Of a stretch of DNA of 64,000 nucleotides, positions 7,287 to 16,857 are shown in pieces (the first letter of the stretch is position 1; each line of letters starts with the position of its first letter). The notes beneath the pieces are model-generated. The model searched no databases. It saw only the letters and a list, made by a program, of their open reading frames with translations, and had not been told where the DNA came from. The position numbers and the translations under genes were made by a program. The DNA is from Sporocytophaga myxococcoides DSM 11118 (GTDB lineage: Bacteria > Bacteroidota > Bacteroidia > Cytophagales > Cytophagaceae). The DNA is taken from NCBI RefSeq assembly GCF_000426725.1, contig NZ_AUFX01000004.1, positions 372,001 through 436,000 on the forward strand. The letters run 5' to 3'.

Positions 7287-8765
7287 TTACAGACTGTTAA
7301 CGTTAAGCATTGAGACATCTTTAGATTCAAGCTTGGATTCTCCCATAAGGAATGTGTCAACGTGTCTTGCAGCTTCTCTACCTTCAGAGATCGCCCAAAC
7401 TACCAGCGATTGACCTCTTCTCATATCTCCTGCAGAGAATACTTTCGGCACAGATGTCTGATATTTCTCGTTGCACTTAACATTTCCTCTTTCGTCATAC
7501 TCCACGCCAAGCTCATTCAGCATACCTGAATGTTGCGGATGAAGGAATCCGATTGCAAGAAGAGCTAATTCGCAAGGAATGACTTTTTCAGTACCAGGCA
7601 CTTCCTGATACTTTGGCATTTTGCCATCTTCAGGAGTACTCCAGCCCATTTCAGCGATTTTGATACCAGTAAGCTTACCATCGCTATCACCAACGAATTC
7701 TTTGGTAAATATCGCCCAGTTTCTGTTACATCCTTCTTCGTGAGAAGTAGAGGTTCTCAGAATCATTGGCCAGTTTGGCCAAGGCATGGTAGCATCTCTT
7801 TCTGCAGGAGGCTTAGGCAATAATTCAACCTGAGTGATTGATTTTGCTTTATGTCTGTTAGAAGTCCCAACACAGTCAGATCCTGTATCTCCACCACCTA
7901 TTACAACAACATTTTTACCTGTAGCCCAGATCTCTTCTTCCGGTTTGAAAGTTTTTCCGCTTACACGGCCATTTTGCTGAGTAAGGAACTCCATTGCAAA
8001 ATGAACGCCCTTAAGGTTTCTTCCAGGAATAGGTACATCTCTTGGTATTGTTGACCCTCCGGTAAGAACGATTGCATCAAATTCTTTCAACACATCTTTT
8101 ACCTTCACATTGTCGCCAACGTTAGAGTTTGTTTTGAAGACAACTCCTTCGTCTTCCATCAACTTCACTCTTCTTTCAACTACCCACTTCTCTAATTTAA
8201 AGTCAGGAATACCGTAACGAAGAAGACCACCAATCTGATCAGCTCTTTCAAAAACAGTAACAGAATGTCCTGCTTTGTTCAGCTGAGCAGCAGTTGCAAG
8301 GCCTGCAGGACCAGACCCGATCACAGCTACCTTTTTACCCGTTCTTTCTTTTGGAGCTTTAGCTTTGATATAACCTTTAGCGAAAGCAACCTCCACTATA
8401 TTTTTTTCGATCTCTTCGATCGTCACAGGAGGTTTGTTGATACCTAATACACAGGCTGCTTCACAAGGAGCTGGGCAAATTCTTCCTGTAAACTCAGGGA
8501 AGTTATTTGTAGAAAGAAGGATTTCAGCCGCTTCCTCCCAGTTCTTTTCATAAACTGCATCATTGAATTCAGGTATGATGTTGCCAAGAGGACAACCGCT
8601 GTGGCAGAAAGGTACGCCACAATTCATACATCTGGAGGCCTGAGTTTCTACCTTCTCAGTTCCGAATTCCAAATACAATTCTTTGTAATCACCGATCCTG
8701 TCTTTAGGATCTCTTTTCTTTGGCAGTTCTCTGCCGAATTCCATGAATCCCGTTGGCTTACCCAT
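7287..8765 (-). CDS. gltD: Glutamate synthase (NADPH) small subunit
   Basis: The 492-residue protein is the normal size for GltD. It passes electrons from NAD(P)H to the large subunit. The N-terminal domain has two cysteine clusters for [4Fe-4S] centres (CMNCGVPFCHSGCPLGN and CPAPCEAACVLG). They are followed by an FAD-binding fold (GSGPAGLATAAQL) and an NAD(P)-binding fold (GGGDTGSDCVG). The start codon lies inside the last codons of gltB with an 8-base overlap, so translation is coupled. A strong terminator follows. Confidence 0.96.
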   Translation of the reverse strand: MGKPTGFMEFGRELPKKRDPKDRIGDYKELYLEFGTEKVETQASRCMNCGVPFCHSGCPLGNIIPEFNDAVYEKNWEEAAEILLSTNNFPEFTGRICPAPCEAACVLGINKPPVTIEEIEKNIVEVAFAKGYIKAKAPKERTGKKVAVIGSGPAGLATAAQLNKAGHSVTVFERADQIGGLLRYGIPDFKLEKWVVERRVKLMEDEGVVFKTNSNVGDNVKVKDVLKEFDAIVLTGGSTIPRDVPIPGRNLKGVHFAMEFLTQQNGRVSGKTFKPEEEIWATGKNVVVIGGGDTGSDCVGTSNRHKAKSITQVELLPKPPAERDATMPWPNWPMILRTSTSHEEGCNRNWAIFTKEFVGDSDGKLTGIKIAEMGWSTPEDGKMPKYQEVPGTEKVIPCELALLAIGFLHPQHSGMLNELGVEYDERGNVKCNEKYQTSVPKVFSAGDMRRGQSLVVWAISEGREAARHVDTFLMGESKLESKDVSMLNVNSL

Positions 8766-11700
8766 GTTGTACCAAGACCTCCTTGTCTGTAGTTCCCTTA
8801 TTTAATTGTTTTCTTTTTAGTAGGACAGCTTTGTAATCTGTAGGCATTACTTTTACAAAGTCAGCAAGTGCACTGTCCCAGTTATTTAATATATTTTCAG
8901 CTACATCACTTCCTGTGAAAGTGTGATGATTTTTGATCAGTTCTTTTAGAGATGCTGCATCTTCGTCAGATATCTTGTCAAACTCAACCATTTCCATGTT
9001 GCATCTCGCAGGGAATTTCTTTTGCGGATCGTAAACATAAGCGATACCACCGCTCATACCTGCTGCAAAGTTTCTTCCTGTTTCTCCAAGAATGACAGCA
9101 ATACCACCAGTCATGTATTCACAACCATGATCTCCAACTCCTTCTACAACTGCTTTAGCTCCTGAGTTACGCACGCAGAAACGCTCACCTGCTTGTCCTC
9201 TGATATAAGCATCTCCAGAAGTAGCTCCATAGAAGCAAACGTTTCCAACGATGATGTTATCACTTGGATTGAACTTCGAAGATTTATCCGGGTAAAGAAT
9301 TAAGCGTCCTCCTGATAGTCCTTTTCCGAAGTAGTCATTTGATTCCCCTTCAAGTTCGAACTTGATACCAGGTGCTCCAAATGCTCCGAAGCTTTGACCG
9401 GCAGAACCTTTAAATTTATAGTGAACAGTTCCTGCTGGTAATCCTTGTCCTTTGTATCTCGTAGAGATTTCGTAGGAAAGCATCGTTCCTGCAGAACGAT
9501 CAATATTGGTAATATTGAATTCTCCTGTAACTGGTTTTTGAGCATCTAATGCAGGTTTAGCCTGCTTGATCATCTCAAGATCAAGTATTGCATCGATACC
9601 ATGATCCTGCTCCATCTGTTTGTAGATACCTACTTCAGGACCTGCAGGTGCCTTGAACAGGATTGCAGAAAGATCGATGTTCTTATGCTTCCAGTGAGTA
9701 ATGTTATCACGTACTTCGAGCTTATCTACCTGACCGATCATTTCGTTGATCGTTCTGAAGCCAAGCTCTGCCATGATTTCTCTTAGTTCAGTTGCCATGA
9801 AAGTGAAAAGATTCACTACATGCTCAGGTTTTCCTGTAAACAATGCTCTAAGTTCTTTATCCTGAGTTGCAACACCAACCGGGCAAGTATTCAGATGGCA
9901 TTTACGCATGATGATACAACCTGTAGAAACAAGTGCCGCTGTTGCAACACCCCACTCTTCAGCACCAAGAAGTGCTGCGATTGCAAGGTCTCTTCCCGTT
10001 TTCATCTGGCCGTCTGCCTGAACAGTGATACGGCTTCTTAAATTATTTCTTACAAGAGTCTGGTGAGCTTCAGCAAGACCCAGCTCCCAAGGCAGACCAG
10101 CATGTTTGATAGAACTTATTGGAGAAGCTCCAGTTCCACCATCATGACCCGCGATAAGAACTACGTCTGAGTGTGCTTTTGCTACACCGGCAGCGATTGT
10201 TCCAACACCAGCTTCAGAAACAAGTTTCACGTTGATTCTTGCTTTCGGATTCGAATTTTTAAGGTCGAAGATCAGCTGAGCAAGGTCTTCAATAGAATAG
10301 ATATCGTGGTGAGGAGGAGGAGAAATAAGACCTACTCCAGGAGTAGAGTGTCTTACACGACCTATCCAGTCATCCACTTTATGACCAGGAAGCTGACCAC
10401 CTTCACCAGGTTTAGCACCCTGAGCCATTTTAATTTGTAATTCATCCGCATTAGCAAGATAGTAGCTGGTAACACCAAATCTTCCTGATGCAACTTGTTT
10501 TATAGCAGATCTTTCCCAGTCTCCGTTTGCCTTTTTCTCAAACCTGATTTCATCTTCTCCACCTTCTCCGCAATTGCTCTTTCCGCCGATTCTGTTCATG
10601 GCGATAGCAAGAGTTGAGTGGGCTTCGTGAGAAATAGATCCGAAAGACATAGCACCAGTAGCAAAGCGTTTGAAAATGCTTTCCATTGGCTCCACTTCAC
10701 TTAAAGGAATCGGATCGTTGCTTGTTTTGAATTTTAGTAAGCTTCTTAATGTAGCAGCTTTATCACTTTGGTCATTGATCAGTTTTGCATATTTCTTGTA
10801 AACCTGATAATCACCTGTTTTTGTAGCCTGCTGTAATAAGTGAATTGTCTGAGGATTGAATAAGTGGAATTCACCTCTACGCTTCCACTGATAAATACCC
10901 CCTACTTCAAGTTTCGGATTGTAGACCGGAGTCTCAGGGAATGCAGTTTCGTGCTTTAATAAAGCCTCTTTTGCAATTCCGTCTAAAGTAAGACCCCCGA
11001 TTCTAGAAACTGTATTAGTAAAGTATTTGTCGATTACTTCTTTATGAATACCAAGCGCTTCGAAGATCTGAGCACCTTGGTAGGACTGAAGTGTTGAAAT
11101 ACCCATTTTAGAGAACACTTTCAACAAGCCTTCATTAATTGCTTTGATATAGTTATAGAATAACTTCTCTTCAGGAAGATCAACTTTAAGAATGTTTTTA
11201 TTCTTAAGGTCAATAATACTTTCAAATGCCAGATAAGGGTTAACAGCAGAAGCACCAAAGCTGATAAGAGTAGCAAAGTGATGAACTTCCCATGCATCTC
11301 CAGCTTCAACTACGATACCTACTTTTCCTCTAAGGCCTTTTCTCATCAAATGATGGTGAACTGCGGCTGTAGCAAGAAGAGAAGGAATTGCAGCATGGCT
11401 TGTATCAACACTTCTGTCAGAAAGAAGGATAATTGAGAATCCATCTTCTACAGCATCTGCAGCATATTGACAAATTCTGTTAAGCGCTTTTTCAAGCGTT
11501 CCAGGTTTATCTTCTGCTTTGAAGAAAATATTGATAGTTTTTGTCTGGAAGTATGCCTGATCCAGGTATCTTAATTTCTCAAGATCTTTGTTTGTAAGAA
11601 TTGGCTGACTTAGCTCAACTTGTCTGCAGTGAAGAGGAGACTCCTCAAGAAGGTTAAGAGAACCACCAACATAAGACACCAATGACATAACCATCTTTTC

Positions 11701-13311
11701 ACGGATAGGGTCAATTGGAGGGTTGGTCACCTGAGCAAACAATTGCTTGAAGTAGTGAGATAAGTGTTGGCTCTGATCAGAAAGGATAGCAAGAGGAGCA
11801 TCGGTACCCATAGATCCGATAGGCTCTTTTCCTGTTGCAGCCATTTCTGCGATGATTGTTTTAAGATCTTCTTTGCTGTAACCAAAAGCCTGTTGTCTTT
11901 TTAACAAAGTGCTTTCGTCAGGCTGATGGAATGTCCCAAGAGGCTCCGGAAGGTCCTTAATCTTTATTTTATTTTTAAGCCACTCTTTATATGGCTTGCT
12001 TGTGCAGATTTCTTTCTTCAGATCCTCGTCGCTGATGATTTTACCTTGTTCAAGGTCAACAACGAACATTTTTCCAGGCTGAAGTCTACCTTTCTTCACG
12101 ATTTTAGCCGGATCCACATCAACAACACCAGCCTCAGATGCCATTATTACAATATCATCCTCAGTTACACACCATCTGGATGGCCTTAAACCGTTTCTAT
12201 CCAGTGTAGCACCAACAATTTTACCATCTGTGAAAGATATAGAAGCAGGACCATCCCATGGCTCCATAAGCGCTGCATGATACTCGTAGAAACCTTTCTT
12301 CTCTTCGCTCATGTCCTTATTGCCATCCCAAGCTTCAGGAACAAGCATCATCATAACATGAGGTAGAGATCTTCCGCTAAGAACAAGAAGTTCTATAGCA
12401 TTATCAAGGTTAGCAGAGTCAGAAGCAGTAGAGTCACAGATAGGCAGGATCATGTCCAGCTCTTCTCTGGTAAAGTATTTAGATTCAAAACCAGCTTCCT
12501 GAGCTCTCATCCAGTTAACATTACCTTTTACAGTATTGATCTCACCATTGTGAGCGATGTATCTGAAAGGTTGTGCAAGTCTGAATGATGGGAAAGTATT
12601 GGTAGAGAACCTTGAGTGAACTACTGCAATTGCAGATATAACTCTTTTATTCTGAAGGTCAGGAAAAAAAGATCTTACCTGTGCGGTCATCAACTGACCT
12701 TTGTAAACGATTGTTTTGTAAGACAATGACACAATATGAAAGGCGTCATTGATATTAGGAAGCTGGAAAGTTTCCCTTACGATTCTGGTAGTGTAATTTC
12801 TCAGGATAAACAGCTTTCTCTCAAAATCGTCGCTGGTTTTGATGCTGTCAGGCTTTTGAACAAATACCTGTTCCATAGTCGGCTCCACTGCAATAGCGCT
12901 TGGACCGATCTCTGAATTGTTTGTAGGAAGTTTTCTGTAACCAAGCAAAGTCAATCCTAGTTTTTCAATATTTCTATTGAGGATCGCTCGGCAATCTTCA
13001 CGAAGCTTCTCATCCTTAGGAAAGAAAACAGTTCCCACACCGTACTGTCCGAATGGCGGAAGCTTAATTCCGATCTTGACACACTCGTCTACGAAAAACT
13101 CGTGCGGAACCTGGATAAGAATACCCGCTCCATCACCCGTGTTGTTTTCGCAACCACACGCCCCTCTATGCTCCATTCTTGCAAGCATTTTGAGAGCATT
13201 ATCAACGATCTCATGGGATTTTCTTCCCTTCACGTTGGCGACAAATCCGATACCGCATGAGTCACGCTCAAAGCTGGAATCGTACAATCCAGAAGTTTCT
13301 TGTTCTGCCAT
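8758..13311 (-). CDS. gltB: Glutamate synthase large subunit
   Basis: The 1517-residue protein makes two glutamates from glutamine and 2-oxoglutarate. The N-terminal class II amidotransferase domain begins with SCGIGF, whose Cys is the expected nucleophile; this implies removal of a short propeptide. The central and FMN-binding domains follow, with GEGGEDEIRFE, GAKPGEGGQLPG and the [3Fe-4S] ligands CxxxxxCxxxxC in CIIMRKCHLNTC at roughly residue 1150. The C-terminal GXGXG beta-helix follows. The frame extends to a TTG at 13335, but the ATG at 13311 (MAEQETSGLYD) is the better start and follows an AGGTTA element. It leads gltD, overlapping it by 8 bases. Confidence 0.96.
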   Translation of the reverse strand: MAEQETSGLYDSSFERDSCGIGFVANVKGRKSHEIVDNALKMLARMEHRGACGCENNTGDGAGILIQVPHEFFVDECVKIGIKLPPFGQYGVGTVFFPKDEKLREDCRAILNRNIEKLGLTLLGYRKLPTNNSEIGPSAIAVEPTMEQVFVQKPDSIKTSDDFERKLFILRNYTTRIVRETFQLPNINDAFHIVSLSYKTIVYKGQLMTAQVRSFFPDLQNKRVISAIAVVHSRFSTNTFPSFRLAQPFRYIAHNGEINTVKGNVNWMRAQEAGFESKYFTREELDMILPICDSTASDSANLDNAIELLVLSGRSLPHVMMMLVPEAWDGNKDMSEEKKGFYEYHAALMEPWDGPASISFTDGKIVGATLDRNGLRPSRWCVTEDDIVIMASEAGVVDVDPAKIVKKGRLQPGKMFVVDLEQGKIISDEDLKKEICTSKPYKEWLKNKIKIKDLPEPLGTFHQPDESTLLKRQQAFGYSKEDLKTIIAEMAATGKEPIGSMGTDAPLAILSDQSQHLSHYFKQLFAQVTNPPIDPIREKMVMSLVSYVGGSLNLLEESPLHCRQVELSQPILTNKDLEKLRYLDQAYFQTKTINIFFKAEDKPGTLEKALNRICQYAADAVEDGFSIILLSDRSVDTSHAAIPSLLATAAVHHHLMRKGLRGKVGIVVEAGDAWEVHHFATLISFGASAVNPYLAFESIIDLKNKNILKVDLPEEKLFYNYIKAINEGLLKVFSKMGISTLQSYQGAQIFEALGIHKEVIDKYFTNTVSRIGGLTLDGIAKEALLKHETAFPETPVYNPKLEVGGIYQWKRRGEFHLFNPQTIHLLQQATKTGDYQVYKKYAKLINDQSDKAATLRSLLKFKTSNDPIPLSEVEPMESIFKRFATGAMSFGSISHEAHSTLAIAMNRIGGKSNCGEGGEDEIRFEKKANGDWERSAIKQVASGRFGVTSYYLANADELQIKMAQGAKPGEGGQLPGHKVDDWIGRVRHSTPGVGLISPPPHHDIYSIEDLAQLIFDLKNSNPKARINVKLVSEAGVGTIAAGVAKAHSDVVLIAGHDGGTGASPISSIKHAGLPWELGLAEAHQTLVRNNLRSRITVQADGQMKTGRDLAIAALLGAEEWGVATAALVSTGCIIMRKCHLNTCPVGVATQDKELRALFTGKPEHVVNLFTFMATELREIMAELGFRTINEMIGQVDKLEVRDNITHWKHKNIDLSAILFKAPAGPEVGIYKQMEQDHGIDAILDLEMIKQAKPALDAQKPVTGEFNITNIDRSAGTMLSYEISTRYKGQGLPAGTVHYKFKGSAGQSFGAFGAPGIKFELEGESNDYFGKGLSGGRLILYPDKSSKFNPSDNIIVGNVCFYGATSGDAYIRGQAGERFCVRNSGAKAVVEGVGDHGCEYMTGGIAVILGETGRNFAAGMSGGIAYVYDPQKKFPARCNMEMVEFDKISDEDAASLKELIKNHHTFTGSDVAENILNNWDSALADFVKVMPTDYKAVLLKRKQLNKGTTDKEVLVQHG

Positions 13312-13905
13312 TAACCTGAAATTATTTTCCAACAATCTGTATTATGATATTTCTAAATTTTAGTGGGATCTTCTTAACGATAACGTGTTAATCTTTACCT
13401 GAATAATCTAAAATTGGTTCCAAATCCCATTTCAGGGGTTCTGAAAATGGGTCTTCTTATCAAAGTTACCTCAAATTATCCAAGAAAAGACTTACAAATC
13501 CCCCCGATTTCTTACATCTATCTTTTGATATCTTTTATCGACCTGATCAAACATTTTAAAGGCAGTTTTTTTCAAAGACGACTGATTAAATATAAAAAAA
13601 AAATGTTAAAAAAACCAGCAATTTTGGATTATTAAAGCCAGGAAATTTAATATTTCCGAAAAAACCAATATTATCTTGGATTATTTTTAGATTTTTTTTA
13701 ATTATTGTGGCACTAAAATAGCAGCAATTAGTCTATTAATTTTATAGAATATATGCTCCAAAAAAGCGCTCATCAAGTGATAAATAAGATTGAACATCTA
13801 CCAAACAATAGGTAAAAAATAGATAGAAATCTTAAAATTATTATAAATATTCTCTTACTACTTACAATTAAAAATAATGTAGGTTAAAAAATTACTTTAT
13901 AAAAA
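13312..13905. other. A/T-rich intergenic region upstream of gltB
   Basis: No convincing gene was found. A 73-codon plus-strand frame at 13414-13635 has low-complexity ends and no family resemblance. A hairpin-like pair CCCATTTCAG (13426-13435) and CTGAAAATGGG (13441-13451) lies about 115-140 bases upstream of the gltB start. It could be part of its leader. The left half (13640-13905) is A/T-rich and shows no structure. Confidence 0.5.
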
Positions 13906-15201
13906 TCACATAGTTAACAATTTGTGAAAATGATTATAAGATTTTATGGTTTCCTCACATTGCATCAAATAGAATTCAAGCACGCCGGTAACAGGGCCTG
14001 ATTTAACCTCCGAAACCTTATCAAATGAGATTTGATTATCATCATCAACAGATATGACGATAAGCTCAGAAGATGGCTTTAAATACACTTTTTGAGCAGT
14101 TTTGCCTGAAATCTTCCTTACAGTATTAAATTTCATATCCAGCAGATAAACATCATTGTCAGAAATTCTCTGAGATGGATTTGAAAATTTGAGAGTTGAG
14201 AGAAATACCTGCTCCTCTTCCTTTAGCCTTTTTCTTGCAATATTCCACGCACCGGTCTGATTAATAGACAGCTGATAGTTAATAGATGTTTCCTCTGATT
14301 TCGAAGCCTTGCTACTTCTACCTTTTTCAGCAACTATATATTCCTCGCGGCTTTGCAGCAGCTCTTCTCTAAAAGGAGTAATGAGAGTTTTAAAGCTTCT
14401 GCCTTCATTGTTAGATAAAACAAGCTGATATACCTTATTTTTTTTATCAATAAGTTTAAGTTGGGTTTTGGTCCATAAAACCTTAAATGCCCAGGAATTC
14501 TTTCTCGGATCTATTTTATCGTTGTTACCAATATACGCCCATTTTAAATCCTTAAATTCATTTAATTCAGGATAATCGTTCTGGTCAATTTCGAGGTCAA
14601 AAAGAAACAAATCCTCTTTACGTAATCTTACTTTAGATAGGTATTTTTGATTTCCCACCTCAAATGCCGGTAGTTTTTCTGCTGAATAAGCATCTGAATA
14701 TTGCCAAACAAGATTAAGAGTATCAAAATGATAAACTCCATAATCCGAAGTCAAAGGTGTAGGAGCTGTATATTTCAAATCGATTTTACTTCCTGATGAC
14801 AGAAATACTGGTTGATTTCTTACGAATGCTTTAATTTCAATAACCTCTGCAGTTTCAAGAAGCCTTTCACCTGTAGAATCATAATTCATTGGAAGGCCAC
14901 TTAAAAAGATATCCGCAGCATTATCCAGCTGTCTGTATTTTATCAATACTCTCTCATTTATCACTTCACCGCTTTTGTCAATAAAAGCTTTTGCGGGAAT
15001 GACAATTTTTGTTCCTCTTTGAGAAATGAATTCTCCACCTTCTTCTCCAAATATTTCGAACGTTTCATAGGGGACGTTCACTTTTTCAAATGGTGCTATT
15101 ACCACCGGTGTTTCTTTCTTTACTAAGTAATAAAAAACCCCGGCCCAACCTAAAAAGGCCAGCAATAATAATAGATACCAATTTCTGACTACTTTTTTCA
15201 T
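13906..15201 (-). CDS. Membrane-anchored envelope protein with an N-terminal ZU5-like beta region
   Basis: The 431-residue protein has one N-terminal membrane segment (residues about 9-27) and no cleavage site, so the body is probably periplasmic and anchored. Residues about 45-140 have the pattern GGEFISQRGTKIVIPAKAF, then a turn, then VLIKYRQL, then an E-x-x-x-I-x-I strand. This resembles the ZU5-like beta module common in surface proteins of Bacteroidota (inference). The rest is unknown, with a charged linker rich in Ser/Lys/Glu around residues 290-310. Its start overlaps the end of the propeller gene by 4 bases, so they form a two-gene operon. Confidence 0.7.
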   Translation of the reverse strand: MKKVVRNWYLLLLLAFLGWAGVFYYLVKKETPVVIAPFEKVNVPYETFEIFGEEGGEFISQRGTKIVIPAKAFIDKSGEVINERVLIKYRQLDNAADIFLSGLPMNYDSTGERLLETAEVIEIKAFVRNQPVFLSSGSKIDLKYTAPTPLTSDYGVYHFDTLNLVWQYSDAYSAEKLPAFEVGNQKYLSKVRLRKEDLFLFDLEIDQNDYPELNEFKDLKWAYIGNNDKIDPRKNSWAFKVLWTKTQLKLIDKKNKVYQLVLSNNEGRSFKTLITPFREELLQSREEYIVAEKGRSSKASKSEETSINYQLSINQTGAWNIARKRLKEEEQVFLSTLKFSNPSQRISDNDVYLLDMKFNTVRKISGKTAQKVYLKPSSELIVISVDDDNQISFDKVSEVKSGPVTGVLEFYLMQCEETIKSYNHFHKLLTM

Positions 15202-16454
15202 CTTTTAATCTGGTAGCAATACAAATAACCATCATAGCTGCTTATAAGCAGCTCTTTTTTATTATCTCCGTCAACATCGACAAACAGCGGAGAACACTCT
15301 GAACCGCGGGAAAAGGAAAATACTTTCTGAATACTTCCATCTATACCTAAAAAAGCAAGTTTACCAGATTCCATAGGAACTATTACCTGACTGGCACCCT
15401 TTTCAAGAGCATCTTCTACAATCGGGGTGGCAGTGATTTTACCCTCTATCGCTGAATATTTTATGTCCCCTGTATCAAAATTCAATACGCTTATTCCATT
15501 TTCATGACATACGATCAGTTTATTTTCCGGAAGCATCACCGGAAGCGCATCCGAAATCCAGTGTGAAAATGCAAACTCGAATTGCTTTTTGCCAGCCTTA
15601 TCTAACAAAAGGATAGATTTTCCAGAAGTTATCCCAAAGTAATTCTTTCCTTTATATTTGATAGTGACGGGCGATTGGGTTGTGCCAAAGAAAAAAGTAT
15701 TGTATTTCCAAAGCTCTTCACCATTTGATCCGTCTATAGCATAAACAATACCATCTTTAGACGTAACTAATATGTCTAAAACATCATCGTTATCAATATC
15801 ATAAGTAAGTGGCTTGCACATAAAGCCCGATCCATTTTTAAAATGGGCTGCTATACGAAACACAAACCTGTTTTGAGTTTGCTCCCAGCCATTGAAGCCT
15901 TCCTGTTTGAAACTCCAGAGCTTTTTGCCGTTTACGCCATTATACGCTGCAATTTCTCCCGTTTCTGTTGCAAAAACAGGATCTTTGACATTATCACCAT
16001 TAATATTGATCAAAGCAGGTGCTGATTCTATATCCCCTGATGCCGGCATACTCCACAGTAACTTTCCAGTTGTTGAATAGCAGAATATCTCATCATTATC
16101 ATTCCCAAAAAATAGCCTGCCATTATGAATTCCAAGCCCATTAACATCTTCATCACCAAAACCTTCCTTTTCTATATGTTTTAAAACAGCTCCGGTTTTA
16201 GCATTTAAAAAATAAACACCATTATTCTTATCTGTTACAGAATAATCTGCATAATGCATTCCATTTGAACCCACTATGATATTGCTATTACAATATGAAA
16301 TATTTGTCCGATAAGATGTCCCCCCGATGAATCTTTTCCATTTTAAGCCAAAAAAATCACTTAAATCCTCAAGTCGGTTAAAGGAAGTTTCATTACTGCT
16401 TATTTGAGTAAATACGAAAAATAATAAGACTGTAATAATGAGATTCTTTCTCAT
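15198..16454 (-). CDS. Exported PQQ-like beta-propeller protein
   Basis: The 418-residue protein has a signal peptide of about 20 residues. It is followed by repeated blades of the PQQ/outer-membrane-assembly type, each with a GxxLW or GEELWKYN strand and an aspartate-rich loop such as DIDNDDVLDI or DVDGDNKKELL. Those D-x-D-x-D-x-x loops resemble the calcium sites of FG-GAP/VCBS propellers. No dehydrogenase active-site motif is visible, so a binding or scaffold role is more likely than catalysis (inference). It is the first gene of the operon with the anchored protein at 13906. Confidence 0.75.
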   Translation of the reverse strand: MRKNLIITVLLFFVFTQISSNETSFNRLEDLSDFFGLKWKRFIGGTSYRTNISYCNSNIIVGSNGMHYADYSVTDKNNGVYFLNAKTGAVLKHIEKEGFGDEDVNGLGIHNGRLFFGNDNDEIFCYSTTGKLLWSMPASGDIESAPALININGDNVKDPVFATETGEIAAYNGVNGKKLWSFKQEGFNGWEQTQNRFVFRIAAHFKNGSGFMCKPLTYDIDNDDVLDILVTSKDGIVYAIDGSNGEELWKYNTFFFGTTQSPVTIKYKGKNYFGITSGKSILLLDKAGKKQFEFAFSHWISDALPVMLPENKLIVCHENGISVLNFDTGDIKYSAIEGKITATPIVEDALEKGASQVIVPMESGKLAFLGIDGSIQKVFSFSRGSECSPLFVDVDGDNKKELLISSYDGYLYCYQIKR

Positions 16455-16639
16455 ACGAGGATTTAAAAAGCCTAATATATTAATAATAAGATAATTACAA
16501 AAACTCCCTGTATTTTAACATATTCCTTTTACGCTAAAAAAATTTTCCGGTTTTGAAAACCCTCAGTAATTGCGCCAGCAGGAATATTTTCTCTTGAAAA
16601 AAGCCAATTCTTAATTTCGAATTTAAAGATAATAAATTG

Positions 16640-16857
16640 ATGTCTAAACACATCATTCCGCCTCCCTCAACTTTTCAATAAATTATCCATAAGAAAACCA
16701 CAATTCAATCTGAATACCTTCTAGAAGAAAAAAGTCACTGGCACTCCTAAAAGAAATCGGTCAAGATTTAAAAGAACTACCAGCAAAGGGTACTTACACA
16801 GACCTATCCAATATAATAACTCATAAATTAAAAAAATGTTTATTCATCAATTTCTGA
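16640..16857 (+). pseudogene. Possible decayed small gene
   Basis: A plus-strand ATG at 16640 opens a frame that stops after 13 codons. Further on, two overlapping frames read like a broken helical protein. One gives EYLLEEKSHW (ending in a stop near 16746). The next gives SLALLKEIGQDLKELPAKG, then YTDLSNIITHKLKK, up to TGA at 16855-16857. No start codon precedes the last segment. The coherent amphipathic composition suggests a frameshifted remnant, but chance cannot be excluded. Its end runs 18 bases into the convergent helicase gene. Confidence 0.25.

Noticed and set aside
12977-13363. A 128-codon plus-strand frame over the gltB start
   Set aside because: It covers the conserved amidotransferase N-terminus on the opposite strand; no motif seen.
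13414-13635. A 73-codon plus-strand frame upstream of gltB
   Set aside because: Biased composition, poly-Lys end from an A run, no ribosome site and no family likeness; treated as non-coding.
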